Assembly (NCBI RefSeq): GCF_900176475.1
Contig: NZ_FWXX01000009.1
Span: 1 to 64,000, forward strand
Direction: 5' to 3'
From: Tropicibacter naphthalenivorans
GTDB taxonomy: Bacteria > Pseudomonadota > Alphaproteobacteria > Rhodobacterales > Rhodobacteraceae
DNA length: 64,000 nucleotides
Below the pieces are notes generated by a model. That model made no database searches and was not told where the DNA came from. It saw only the letters and a list, made by a program, of their open reading frames with translations. The stretch's first letter is position 1, and every line of letters starts with the position of its first letter. Of the stretch, positions 1 through 8,624 are shown in pieces. A program made the translations under genes and the position numbers.

Positions 1-66
1 AAAATACCCTGCCGCCACCCACCAAACCAAGAAAATGCAGATCGCGCAGCGATCTGGTATTTCCTT
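1..66 (+). other. 23S-5S rRNA spacer with processing-type stem
   Basis: Non-coding spacer in front of 5S rRNA. It holds an 8-bp hairpin (arms 38-45 and 49-56). Positions 19-31 are the perfect reverse complement of 64-76, so the spacer can pair with the first bases of 5S rRNA. The 23S gene itself ends before the window. The structure looks like a precursor processing stem (inference). Confidence 0.6.
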
Positions 67-184
67 GGTTTGGTGGTCATAGCGCGAGCAAAACACCCGG
101 TCCCATTCCGAACCCGGCCGTTAAGTGCCGTAGCGCCGATGGTACTGCGTCTTAAGACGTGGGAGAGTAGGTCACCGCCAAACC
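67..184 (+). rRNA. rrf: 5S ribosomal RNA
   Basis: The sequence carries the conserved 5S core (CCGAACCCGG near 109-118 and GGGAGAGTAGGTC near 161-173). A 10-bp closing helix I forms between 67-76 and 175-184, which sets the ends. About 118 nt, normal for bacterial 5S. It is the distal rRNA of an rrn operon and is followed 61 nt later by an initiator tRNA, the usual Rhodobacterales arrangement. Confidence 0.95.
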
Positions 185-245
185 TAGTAAATACCAAATT
201 ATTATCTCTATCACGATCAAAACACCGATCAGGACACAAAACTCC

Positions 246-322
<77 letters not shown>

Positions 323-348
323 GATCTAGCGAACAGCCGTTCAAAACC

Positions 349-377
349 AAGCCCGCCCCAAAGGCGGGCTTTGCTTT
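349..377 (+). terminator. Rho-independent terminator of the rrn operon
   Basis: A 7-bp GC stem (351-357 with 363-369), loop CCAAA, then TTTGCTTTT. It lies just after tRNA-fMet and faces the convergent gene at 430-990, so it may work in both directions. Confidence 0.85.
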
Positions 378-429
378 TGTGAGCATCGCCGAGCGCGCGG
401 CGAAAAAACGGGTGAATCCCCGCTTTGGC

Positions 430-990
430 CTAGGGGATGGTCGTTTCGTGGTGCGTTCCGCAGATGGCGCGGTCCGCGCTGACCACACTATTGTCGGTGA
501 ATGCCACCGAACCGGCTGTCGTTTTCGCATCAATTTCGCTCGCACTCACGCCCTGTCCGTGCCGCGCGTCCACAAGTCGCAGATCCGCGCACATAAACGG
601 CGCGACGTCAGGACGGTGCTGCGGAAGCAGAAAAGTGTAAGTGCGGCCGATGATCTTTTTGATGCGGACCAAGACGATCTGCGCATCGGCGCGCGCATTC
701 TGCGCCAGTACGCGCAACCCCTGCGCCACAAACCCTTTCATTTCGAGAACCGTGCCAGAAACGCTCATCACCCGTTGTTCCAATGTTTCCGGCAGATAGG
801 ACAACAAGAGGTCAAGAAACTCGGCGGCAAAGACTTCGTGAATGCGCAATCGTTGCGAAAAATGGGTGGCATTGCGCAGCGCCGGCGTGCGCGTTTCGAT
901 CAGATCCACAAACCACTCGCCGCTTTCAAGGTCGCGGCGCAGCGTCAGGCCAAGTGACATTTCTTGCTGATCGACGGTGATTTCGGACAT
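430..990 (-). CDS. Hypothetical protein, homologue of the small protein encoded near 4.6-5.1 kb
   Basis: A 186-residue protein that I do not recognise. It has no signal peptide or membrane segment. Near residues 12-30 it carries RDLESGEWFVD, and the protein from 4.6-5.1 kb has RDLDSGDWFVD at the matching place. Similarity continues through an LP motif and a GLRVLAQ/GVRVIAQ segment, so the two are homologues. The ATG at 990 has GAGG about eight bases upstream. The pair flanks the CheB-CheR hybrid, which suggests a shared signalling role (inference only). It is convergent with the rrn terminator. Confidence 0.75.
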   Translation of the reverse strand: MSEITVDQQEMSLGLTLRRDLESGEWFVDLIETRTPALRNATHFSQRLRIHEVFAAEFLDLLLSYLPETLEQRVMSVSGTVLEMKGFVAQGLRVLAQNARADAQIVLVRIKKIIGRTYTFLLPQHRPDVAPFMCADLRLVDARHGQGVSASEIDAKTTAGSVAFTDNSVVSADRAICGTHHETTIP

Positions 991-1100
991 CTGTAGCCTC
1001 GGAAAAAGATATATCGTTACTTAAACTACAGGTAGAAAATCGAAGTTAAAAAATAGTTACGTGTTGGGCGAAAGTTTGGCAGCGTTCGCCCACGGTTGCG

Positions 1101-4100
1101 TTACTCGCTGCCAAGCTCTTCGAGAATCTCGAAAGACCCAAAGACGTGGGTGACTTCGCCAGCGTCATTCTTGGCCAGATGGCCCGCGCCATGCACGCGC
1201 GCCTTTGTCCCGTTGGGGCGCGTCATGACCTCTTCGTAGTCATAGGGCTTGCCCGCTTGGATCGCCGCACCCAAAAGGGCTTCGACCCGTTCGCGGGTCG
1301 GCGCATCAAAGACGGCCAGCCCCATCTCGATGGTGGGCGGCTGGTCAGCGGGATAGCCCAGCACCTCGTAGAGGGACGGGCTCCAATACGGCAGATCATT
1401 GGCGATATCGTAGGAATAAAAGCCGATGCCGCGCGCGCGGGCGACGATATTATAATGCCGGATCAACAGGTTGCGGTTCCACTCTTCCGAGGCATTCTTG
1501 AGCAGGCCAAACAGGATGATATCGTTGGTTTCCGGGTCCTGCACCGCTTCGCCGATCACATGGGCGACGATGATATCGCCTTTGCCCTGCGGCCCGCGCG
1601 GGATGCGCACGTAGTATTCAAAAGCCGACAGGTCCTCGGCGGCTTGGCTGAGGATCTCTTTGATGCGGGCGCGGTCCTTTTCGTCGATGCGGGCAAAGGC
1701 GTCGTCCATGCTGATGTTGGTCTCAGGGCCCTCACGCCCGAGGATTTCGCTTAGCTTTTGCGAGGTCTCGGACTGGCCGGTGGTCAGGTTGGTGCGCCAG
1801 ACGGCATAGTCGGACAGGGCCCGCAGCTTTTCGTTGATTTGCCTGTCACCGGCCATTTCAGAGACCAGGTCGAATTGCAGCACCAGCCCGACCAGCGCGT
1901 CGGAGTTCCCAGAGATCGGCATGATCCGCAGTTGGTGCGATTGCAGACTTGAGTCGCGGAACAGGGTGGTGACCGGCTTGCGCTGGACCAGCGCTGTGGA
2001 ACACAGGCTGACCAGATCGGGCATCCCATAAGGCATATTGACCTGCGACAGGTGGCCAAAGCCGGTGCCCCGTTCGGACAGCGAGAACATGGTCATCGCG
2101 GTCTTGGAGGCATAGCGCAGCATCAAGCCCTGATCGACCATCACGGTCGGCGCGGGCATACTGTCGATCAGGCCCATGACCTCGGCGCTGGTGCGTTCCA
2201 ACTGACCCGAGTTGACCAGCAATTCCTCGTTGACGGTGATCAGCTCTTCGTTGGTGGACTGAAGCTCTTCGTTAGAGGTTTCGAGCTCTTCGTTGGTGGA
2301 CTGCAGCTCTTCGTTCGAGGATTGCAGTTCCTCGTTCAGCGCTTGCAGTTCCTCGTTCGAGGTCTGCAACTGTTCGATCGTCACCTGAAGCGCGTCGCGG
2401 GTGCGGGTCAGCTCGTCTTCGAGATAAGCGACGTAATCGCTTTTTTCTTCGTCGGCGGACGCGGGCTCCTGTCGGAGGCCGGTCTTGAACCCCAAGAGCA
2501 CCAAGTCCTCGGTGGTTTCTTCGCCCACCGACGTCAGAGGATAGGCAGAGATTCGTGCCTGCTGGCCCTCGGGGCCACCTGAAAGGTCATGCCACTGCCC
2601 GTCGCGGGCCTCGCCGTATTTCAGGGCCACCAACGACAGGCTGGCGGCGTCGGACGCCAGAGGCTTGCGGAGCATGGTCAGAGAGGCTTGCCCCAAGGAA
2701 ACGGCCGTCAGCGCGCAGAACGGCGCGATGTCGCCATACACGCGCAAGATCACCCGTTCGCGGTTGACCAGCACGCCGTTCGTCACGATGCTTTCCGCAA
2801 GTCGGTCAAAGTAGCGCCATTCGTTATTGCTGCGCAGCGTGCTGGGGCTAAAGGTTTGGCCCTCGGCGAGGCGCGCGCTTGCAGTGGGCCAGCGGTCCTT
2901 TGCGCCCACGGGCATCTGAGTTGAACCCTGCCGGATTTCCTTGCGGTATATCCGGGCGTGCGAAACGGTCTGGGTGAACTGCATGTCGACGGCGCCCAGC
3001 GTTTCCGAGGTGCCCAGCATCAACAGACCATTAGGCACAAGGGCATAGGCGGCCCGCGTCAGAACACGTTCTTGCAGCCGGGAATTAAAGTAGATCAGCA
3101 CGTTGCGCAGGCTGACCAGATCGACGTTGATAAAGGGCGCGTCCTGAAACACGTTGTGCCGCGAGAACATCACAAAGCGCCGCAGCTTTTGTTTGACGAT
3201 CAGCGAGTCGTCGTTGATGTCAAAGTACTTTTCGACATAGGCCGACGGAATGTCGTTGACGGCCGAGAGCGGGAAGACGCCTTTGCGCCCGCGGTTCAGC
3301 GCCGCTTCATCGATGTCGGTGGCAAAGATCTGGATCGCGTCGGGGTCCACCTCGTCCAGCCCGCCCATCGCTTCGGCGGCAAGGATTCCGATGGTATAGG
3401 CCTCTTCGCCGGTGGCGCAGCCCGCGACCCAGATCCGCACGGGCGCGTCGGTCTTGCGGTTGGTAATCAGCCGTTTCAGCTCGACGCCCAGCGCCTCGAA
3501 CTGTTCGGGGTCGCGAAAGAACCGCGTGACCGAGATCAGCAGATCGCCATACAGCGCCTCGACCTCTTCGACCGAGCGGCGGCACAAATCGACGTAATCG
3601 TCAAAGTCGTCGATGCCCTTGGCGACCATGCGGCGTTCGATCCGCCGGTGAATGGTGGTGTCCTTGTACTGGCGGAAATCCACCAGCGTATGTGACAGCA
3701 GAATGTCAAAGAGGTCTCGGTTCTTGCTGCCGCGTTCGGCCAATTCCTTGATCATCGACAGGTCGCGAGGATGCTCCATGATATGCGACAGATGCGCGCC
3801 AATTTGCTGCGGCATCAACACCAGATCAATGCACCCGGTCCGTATGGCGGCGTGCGGCATCGAATCGTATTTGCAGCTTGATGGTTCCTGGGCAATGGTG
3901 ATGCCCCCGGCCTCGCGGATCGCCTGAATGCCGTAGCTGCCGTCGCTGCCGGTGCCGGACAGGACGATGCCGATGGCGCGCTCGCCGATTTCCTCGGCAA
4001 GGCTGATCAGCAGGCGATCCCCCGACGGCTTGGGCGAGGCATAGTGACCCGCCGGTTCGCGCAGCAGGAACGCACCTTCGGCACAGATCACGTCATAGCC

Positions 4101-4373
4101 CGGAGGCGGGACATAGATCACGTTGGGTTCTGGAAAGGTGCGTTGTTCCAGTTCTTCTACGCGCAGCTTGGTCTCGCGGCTCAGCAGCTGGACCAACATG
4201 CTCTTATGTGTCGGGGACATGTGCTGGGTAATGACATAGCAACAGTTCTGGTTCTGCGGCAGGCTGCGCGCCAAAAGGCTGGTCGCCTCCAGCCCACCCG
4301 CCGAGGCGACCACGCCCACGATATTCTTGACCGAGCGATTATCGTTGCGGTTCATTTTATCGGAACTGGCCAT
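1101..4373 (-). CDS. CheB methylesterase / CheR methyltransferase / PAS hybrid protein
   Basis: A 1090-residue cytoplasmic signalling protein. Residues about 15-195 are a CheB methylesterase domain with the triad Ser24 (ASAGG), His51 (QHMS) and Asp144 (SGTGSDG); no receiver domain precedes it. Residues about 205-480 are CheR, with an SAM site in VAGCATGEEAYT and the R-N-V-L-IYF motif. Residues about 645-725 form a coiled coil of repeated LQSTNEEL-type heptads, and PAS-like domains follow. In such hybrids the catalytic domains probably act on non-canonical targets and PAS senses or relays a signal. No chemoreceptor or cheA lies nearby, so this is not a classical chemotaxis operon. The start has GGGAG upstream. 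Confidence 0.93.
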   Translation of the reverse strand: MASSDKMNRNDNRSVKNIVGVVASAGGLEATSLLARSLPQNQNCCYVITQHMSPTHKSMLVQLLSRETKLRVEELEQRTFPEPNVIYVPPPGYDVICAEGAFLLREPAGHYASPKPSGDRLLISLAEEIGERAIGIVLSGTGSDGSYGIQAIREAGGITIAQEPSSCKYDSMPHAAIRTGCIDLVLMPQQIGAHLSHIMEHPRDLSMIKELAERGSKNRDLFDILLSHTLVDFRQYKDTTIHRRIERRMVAKGIDDFDDYVDLCRRSVEEVEALYGDLLISVTRFFRDPEQFEALGVELKRLITNRKTDAPVRIWVAGCATGEEAYTIGILAAEAMGGLDEVDPDAIQIFATDIDEAALNRGRKGVFPLSAVNDIPSAYVEKYFDINDDSLIVKQKLRRFVMFSRHNVFQDAPFINVDLVSLRNVLIYFNSRLQERVLTRAAYALVPNGLLMLGTSETLGAVDMQFTQTVSHARIYRKEIRQGSTQMPVGAKDRWPTASARLAEGQTFSPSTLRSNNEWRYFDRLAESIVTNGVLVNRERVILRVYGDIAPFCALTAVSLGQASLTMLRKPLASDAASLSLVALKYGEARDGQWHDLSGGPEGQQARISAYPLTSVGEETTEDLVLLGFKTGLRQEPASADEEKSDYVAYLEDELTRTRDALQVTIEQLQTSNEELQALNEELQSSNEELQSTNEELETSNEELQSTNEELITVNEELLVNSGQLERTSAEVMGLIDSMPAPTVMVDQGLMLRYASKTAMTMFSLSERGTGFGHLSQVNMPYGMPDLVSLCSTALVQRKPVTTLFRDSSLQSHQLRIMPISGNSDALVGLVLQFDLVSEMAGDRQINEKLRALSDYAVWRTNLTTGQSETSQKLSEILGREGPETNISMDDAFARIDEKDRARIKEILSQAAEDLSAFEYYVRIPRGPQGKGDIIVAHVIGEAVQDPETNDIILFGLLKNASEEWNRNLLIRHYNIVARARGIGFYSYDIANDLPYWSPSLYEVLGYPADQPPTIEMGLAVFDAPTRERVEALLGAAIQAGKPYDYEEVMTRPNGTKARVHGAGHLAKNDAGEVTHVFGSFEILEELGSE

Positions 4374-4692
4374 CCGCGTGCTCCCACTCGCACCAAAGGG
4401 TAATTTAGTGTGGCGGACCTTAGCTTGACGCGATCATTGTTTAAAGCGTGCTTTGTAAGACCCAATTCAAAACTAAGACGAATGCGCTTGTGAATCATAG
4501 ACTACCGCCCAGGTGGCGACGCTTTGTTTTCTGGGCGCAAAAGTTGTCCCGTTAATCAATCGTTAAACAAGTTATCAGACAATGCTAAGGAAGTGTGAAT
4601 TTATTTGGCTGGCGGCCGGGATGCCTGGGCGCTTCGATCATGTCGACAGCCCGGCTTTTGTTGCGCTTGTCGGTCAAGCTGTGGCGGATTGT

Positions 4693-5103
4693 ATGACGGA
4701 CCTGAAGCTGACAATCAAACTCAAGCGCGACTTGGACAGCGGGGACTGGTTTGTCGATCGGATCGACGCCAAGCTGGAGCGCATGCAATTCAGCACGCGC
4801 TTTACCCCCGCCTATCCGCTGCATCTGGCCTTTCGCCCTGAGGTGGTTGAAACGATGCAGGCGCATTTGCCGATCTACCCCGCCCATTCGGTTGCCGCGA
4901 TCGATGAGATCCATTTTAGGCAAATGGATCTGAGCCTTCTCGGGGTTCGGGTGATTGCGCAAAAGGCCCTTGCGGGTATGCAGTCTGCGGTCATCAGCGT
5001 TTTACACGTGGTTGGATCGGTTCAGAAGATATTGTCTGACCGATTGATCGCAGAGGCAGGGTTTCTGCCAAATCTCTCTACCCAATCTTCGCTGAACGGG
5101 TGA
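4693..5103 (+). CDS. Hypothetical protein, homologue of the small protein at 430-990
   Basis: An unrecognised 136-residue soluble protein if it starts at ATG 4693. Longer in-frame starts exist at 4620 and 4582, but similarity to the 430-990 protein begins close to 4693. It shares RDLDSGDWFVD, an LP motif and GVRVIAQKA with that homologue. The stop lies 1 nt before the GTG of the GGDEF-EAL gene, so the two are translationally coupled, and a link to cyclic-di-GMP signalling is plausible (inference). The region 4374-4692 upstream should hold the divergent promoters for this unit and for the CheB-CheR gene; I cannot fix -35/-10 boxes with confidence. Confidence 0.7.
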   Translation: MTDLKLTIKLKRDLDSGDWFVDRIDAKLERMQFSTRFTPAYPLHLAFRPEVVETMQAHLPIYPAHSVAAIDEIHFRQMDLSLLGVRVIAQKALAGMQSAVISVLHVVGSVQKILSDRLIAEAGFLPNLSTQSSLNG

Positions 5104-5104
5104 G

Positions 5105-6829
5105 GTGATGGGGCGGTTTTACGGTTGCGGGTCAACGCCTGCCCATATGCAAACCCACGGTGACGTCGTTCCGCGGGACAACGAAGCAGCGGCCTCTGTG
5201 ACCCGCGCGCACGCAGGCAATGACGCGTGCTTTGCGGTGCTCTCGGCGCAGGGGGAGGTGTTGGAAATCAGCAGCGGATTGCAGCGTCTCTTGGGGGGGA
5301 TACCCGCGCAGGAGCAAAGCGGGCCGTCACAGATTTTCGGCATTGACGACTGGCATGCCACAAAGGCGCGCATCGCCAAGACGGGGAACGCGGCGTGGGA
5401 CGTGTGGCTGGTCAACGAGGCGGGCGGAAGGACGGGCTTTCGCATGATTGGCTACGCCATCAACCACCAGGATCAAAGCCGGACGTATTTCCTGTTTTGC
5501 CTGCCGCGGCCGGATTTCACCGCCGAGCGAGACACCCTTGTGATGTCTGCTTATGTCGATCCGCTGACCGGGCTGTTCAACCGCCGCTATCTCGAAGAAG
5601 CGGCCAAGGACGCCATCGCCGCCAGTGCCGCGCTTGCTTCGCAGGTGGGAATTCTGGTGCTGGATCTCAATGATTTCAAGCGGATCAACGACACCTTCGG
5701 CCATGGTGTTGGGGATCGGGTGCTGTCGCGCGTTGCCACGGCCATCGTCGATGCTGTGCCGCTGGATTGCATCGTGTCCCGCTACGGCGGCGACGAATTC
5801 GTCATCCTGTGCCAAGACCTGAGCTATCCCGGCGAACTCGCGCAAATCGCCGAGGCGGTCAAACGCGAAGTCTCTGCGCCCATCACCATAGGCAAAGACC
5901 AGATCATGCCTTCGGTCAGCGTTGGCTATGCCCGCTATCCCGACAATGGCTGCAACCTGACCGCGCTGATCGACTTTGCCGACCTTGCGATGTTTCAGGA
6001 CAAGCGCGGCGAGGAGGCGGCAGAGGGTCTGCGTCCGGCGGTCGAAGGGCACGCCATGCAGCAGGCGCTGGTTGACGCCATCAACAATCAAGAGTTCGTC
6101 CCCTATTTTCAGCCGGTGATTGACCTTGTTACCGGCCAGATGATCGGGGTCGAGGCGCTGTGCCGCTGGATAAAACCCGATGGCACCATTCTGACCCCGA
6201 TGAACTTCATTCCGCTCGCCGAACGGCTCAAGCTGATCGGCACCATCGACCATACGATCTTGCAGGCGGTCTGCGCGCTGCACGCCCGCTATCGGTCTGA
6301 GTTGCCCGAGGGGTTTCGCTACCATGTCAACTTTTCGGCGGCGAGCTTTTCCGATCCCGAGCGTCTGGACCGGACGCTGGACTGTCTTGATACCTTTGGT
6401 CTGCGGCCGCAGCAGTTCCTGATCGAGCTGACCGAAACGGTCGCGCTGGCGCCGGATATGCTCGAAGGTCAGGTCATCGAGCGGTTTCACGCCCATGGGT
6501 TCGGGATCGCGCTGGACGATTTTGGCACCGGGTTCTCGTCGATGTCGCTGCTCAAGGAAATTCCGGTCTCACAGATCAAGATTGACCGATCGTTCATCAT
6601 GGACATCAACGTGTCTGCGCGCTCTCGCGGGATCGTCACGGGGCTGCTGGGGCTGTGTCGCGCGCTTGGCATCGAAAGCGTCGTCGAAGGCGTCGAAGAC
6701 GCGGAAACCCTTGATGTCATTTCCGATCTTGGGGCCGATTGCGCCCAGGGCTATCTTTTTGGCCAACCCGCGCCGTTTGCCGACGTTCTGACGCGCCATG
6801 TGGGGCAGCGGCCGCATCTGTGGGCCTAG
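5105..6829 (+). CDS. GGDEF-EAL cyclic-di-GMP signalling protein
   Basis: A 574-residue protein with an N-terminal PAS-like sensor (about 35-140), then GGDEF (about 150-310) and EAL (about 320-565). The GGDEF motif is intact (RYGGDEF near residues 225-231), as is the upstream NDFKRINDTFGH. The EAL domain keeps EAL near residue 348, ELTET, DDFGTGFSS and EGVED, so both synthesis and breakdown of cyclic-di-GMP look possible. No membrane segment is evident. The GTG at 5105 or the ATG at 5108 can start it, directly after the stop of the preceding small gene, which indicates coupling. Confidence 0.93.
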   Translation: MMGRFYGCGSTPAHMQTHGDVVPRDNEAAASVTRAHAGNDACFAVLSAQGEVLEISSGLQRLLGGIPAQEQSGPSQIFGIDDWHATKARIAKTGNAAWDVWLVNEAGGRTGFRMIGYAINHQDQSRTYFLFCLPRPDFTAERDTLVMSAYVDPLTGLFNRRYLEEAAKDAIAASAALASQVGILVLDLNDFKRINDTFGHGVGDRVLSRVATAIVDAVPLDCIVSRYGGDEFVILCQDLSYPGELAQIAEAVKREVSAPITIGKDQIMPSVSVGYARYPDNGCNLTALIDFADLAMFQDKRGEEAAEGLRPAVEGHAMQQALVDAINNQEFVPYFQPVIDLVTGQMIGVEALCRWIKPDGTILTPMNFIPLAERLKLIGTIDHTILQAVCALHARYRSELPEGFRYHVNFSAASFSDPERLDRTLDCLDTFGLRPQQFLIELTETVALAPDMLEGQVIERFHAHGFGIALDDFGTGFSSMSLLKEIPVSQIKIDRSFIMDINVSARSRGIVTGLLGLCRALGIESVVEGVEDAETLDVISDLGADCAQGYLFGQPAPFADVLTRHVGQRPHLWA

Positions 6830-6971
6830 GCTTGCCTGCCAAAAAGCCCCTGAAAATCATCCTGTAACCTCCTGAAAAATATAGTCGCGCCGCAATCCGC
6901 GCTGGCCCGCTCGTGGTTTGCTACAAAAAATCGTTTGCCATCCGTTCCGACTCAAACCAATATGTAAAATA

Positions 6972-6992
6972 TAATTCCGCATAATGGAATTA
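6972..6992. promoter_or_regulatory. Palindromic operator upstream of the TRAP/beta-oxidation operon
   Basis: A perfect 7-bp inverted repeat, TAATTCC (6972-6978) and GGAATTA (6986-6992), with a 7-bp spacer, 12 nt before the dctP start. IclR-family operators are often palindromes of this kind, and an iclR gene lies in the same operon, so IclR autoregulation is the likeliest reading (inference). Confidence 0.6.
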
Positions 6993-7003
6993 AGGGAGGA
7001 AAC

Positions 7004-8047
7004 ATGAAACTGATTAAGGCCGCCGCTCTGGCGACGCTCATGGCACCTGCAACGCTGGCAAGTGCGGAAACCACGCTGATCCTCGGAGAGGCGGGGCCCA
7101 ATCGCGGCGCCCGCGCCAATGCGCTCAGCTGGTTTACCGAGCAGGCCACCGATCTGTCCGGTGGCGATCTGCAATTCGATATCCAATGGGGCGGTGCCCT
7201 GTTCAAGGCTGGGGCCGCGCTGAACGGCATCGCCGACGGTGTGGCCGATCTGGGCACCGTCATCTCGGTTTATTTCCCGCAAGAGATGGTCGCCTATGGC
7301 ATCGCGGACCTGCCGCTTCAGAACGACGACGCCTGGGTCGGGATGAAGGCGACGGACGAGTTGATGCGCACCAACGCCAGCATCCAGGCGAACCTCGCGG
7401 ATATGAACCTTGTCTACATCGGCACCTTCACCACTTCGGCGGTGCATATCGGCTGCAAGGGCGGCGCGATCCGGTCGGTTGCGGACATCGAAGGCAAAAA
7501 GGTGCGCGGCGTCGGGGCCTATGGCGACACCTTCAAGGATCTTGGCGCGAACATGGTGCCGATGTCGGTCTATGACGCCTACCAAGGGCTGGATTCGGGC
7601 TTGCTCGACTGCTCGCAGGGCTACAGCTACGCCACCGCGGCGCTGAAACAGCACGAGGTGATCGACAGCTATACGCTGCTGAACTGGGGGCAGGTGGGCG
7701 CCTTGGGCATCCTGATGAACAAGGACATGTTCGACAGCCTGTCCGAAGCCAACCAGACCGCGCTGCTGACGGCGGGCGAAGGCATGGCGGACGAGCTGGG
7801 CCGCCTGATCACCGCCGACAACGACCGCGCCATCGAGACGATGAAGGCCGCCGGCGTCGAGATCATCACCCTTCCGGACGCCGACCGCGAAACGCTGGTC
7901 AAGGGCGGTCAGCCTTATGTCGACACTTGGGTGGAGCGGGCCAATGCCGTGGGCCTCGACGGTGCCGCGATGCTGGACGACTACGCCGCGCTCTTGGCGA
8001 AATATGCCAAGGAGCGTGACGAACAGGGCTATCCCTGGACGCGCTAA
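7004..8047 (+). CDS. dctP: TRAP transporter solute-binding protein, DctP family
   Basis: A 347-residue periplasmic binding protein. An N-terminal signal peptide (about 1-21, cleavage near ASA-E) precedes a DctP-type fold that delivers an organic acid to the DctQM membrane part. The length is typical of the family. GGAGGA sits 4 nt before the ATG. It is the first gene of the catabolic operon and lies directly after the palindromic operator. The substrate cannot be read from sequence; the downstream CoA ligase and two acyl-CoA dehydrogenases point to a carboxylate that is activated to a CoA thioester. Confidence 0.92.
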   Translation: MKLIKAAALATLMAPATLASAETTLILGEAGPNRGARANALSWFTEQATDLSGGDLQFDIQWGGALFKAGAALNGIADGVADLGTVISVYFPQEMVAYGIADLPLQNDDAWVGMKATDELMRTNASIQANLADMNLVYIGTFTTSAVHIGCKGGAIRSVADIEGKKVRGVGAYGDTFKDLGANMVPMSVYDAYQGLDSGLLDCSQGYSYATAALKQHEVIDSYTLLNWGQVGALGILMNKDMFDSLSEANQTALLTAGEGMADELGRLITADNDRAIETMKAAGVEIITLPDADRETLVKGGQPYVDTWVERANAVGLDGAAMLDDYAALLAKYAKERDEQGYPWTR

Positions 8048-8058
8048 GCGCTTGAAAA

Positions 8059-8095
8059 CCGGGCGATCCCTTGGGTTGCCCGGCCCCTCTTTTTC
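8059..8095 (+). terminator. Attenuator-type hairpin between dctP and dctQM
   Basis: A stem with arms CCGGGC (8059-8064) and GCCCGG (8078-8083), extended inward by CCC/GGG pairs, followed by CTCTTTTTC. It sits in the dctP-dctQ gap. Partial termination here would give more binding protein than membrane subunits, a common TRAP operon layout. Confidence 0.7.
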
Positions 8096-8119
8096 GCCCA
8101 ACTCAAGGTAGGTGCTCTT

Positions 8120-8623
8120 ATGCTGAGCCGGATCGAGCGTTTGCTCGTTGACCTCTCTATTTGCGCTGTGCTTGGCCTCGGCTTTGTCATCACGCTGAAC
8201 GTGGTGCTGCGCGCGCTGTTCAATTCGGGGCTGCCTGACAGCACCGTCATCGTGGCCGAGCTGATGGTCGCCGCCGTGGTGCTGCCGCTGGCCGCCACCA
8301 CCGCGCAGCGCGCCCATATCGCGGTCGAGTTCGTGGCCAACCGTCTGCCGCGCCGCGTCTCGGATGGGTTGATCGTGTTCGGCTCTGTCTTTGGCTTGTT
8401 TGCGCTGTCGCCGCTGATCTGGGCGGGGGCCCGCGAAGCCATCGGGGCCATTGAAAAGGGCTCTTTCTTTTTTGGCGAGCTGATGCTGCCGAAATGGCCC
8501 GGACGGGTGATCTTTTTGGTGGGAATGGCGGTGTGCTGGCTGCGGCTGCTGAGCATGGTTGTCACCGATATTGCCACGCTGCGCCGGGGCGAGCCCCTGT
8601 CCCAACCGACCGGAGGTCACTGA
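8120..8623 (+). CDS. dctQ: TRAP transporter small permease, DctQ family
   Basis: A 167-residue inner-membrane protein with four hydrophobic segments (about 10-35, 50-70, 90-110 and 130-155), the standard DctQ topology. It forms the membrane complex with DctM encoded right after it. The stop is 1 nt before the dctM ATG, so translation is coupled. It belongs to the same operon as dctP behind the attenuator hairpin. Confidence 0.9.
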   Translation: MLSRIERLLVDLSICAVLGLGFVITLNVVLRALFNSGLPDSTVIVAELMVAAVVLPLAATTAQRAHIAVEFVANRLPRRVSDGLIVFGSVFGLFALSPLIWAGAREAIGAIEKGSFFFGELMLPKWPGRVIFLVGMAVCWLRLLSMVVTDIATLRRGEPLSQPTGGH

Positions 8624-8624
8624 C

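Noticed and set aside
2210-2400. Tandem DNA repeat in the CheB-CheR gene as a mobile or unstable element
   Set aside because: The repeated codons encode a heptad coiled coil (LQSTNEEL-type) that is typical of this protein family.
1101-6829. Classical chemotaxis operon
   Set aside because: No cheA, cheW, cheY or receptor gene is present; the CheB and CheR domains are part of a PAS hybrid.
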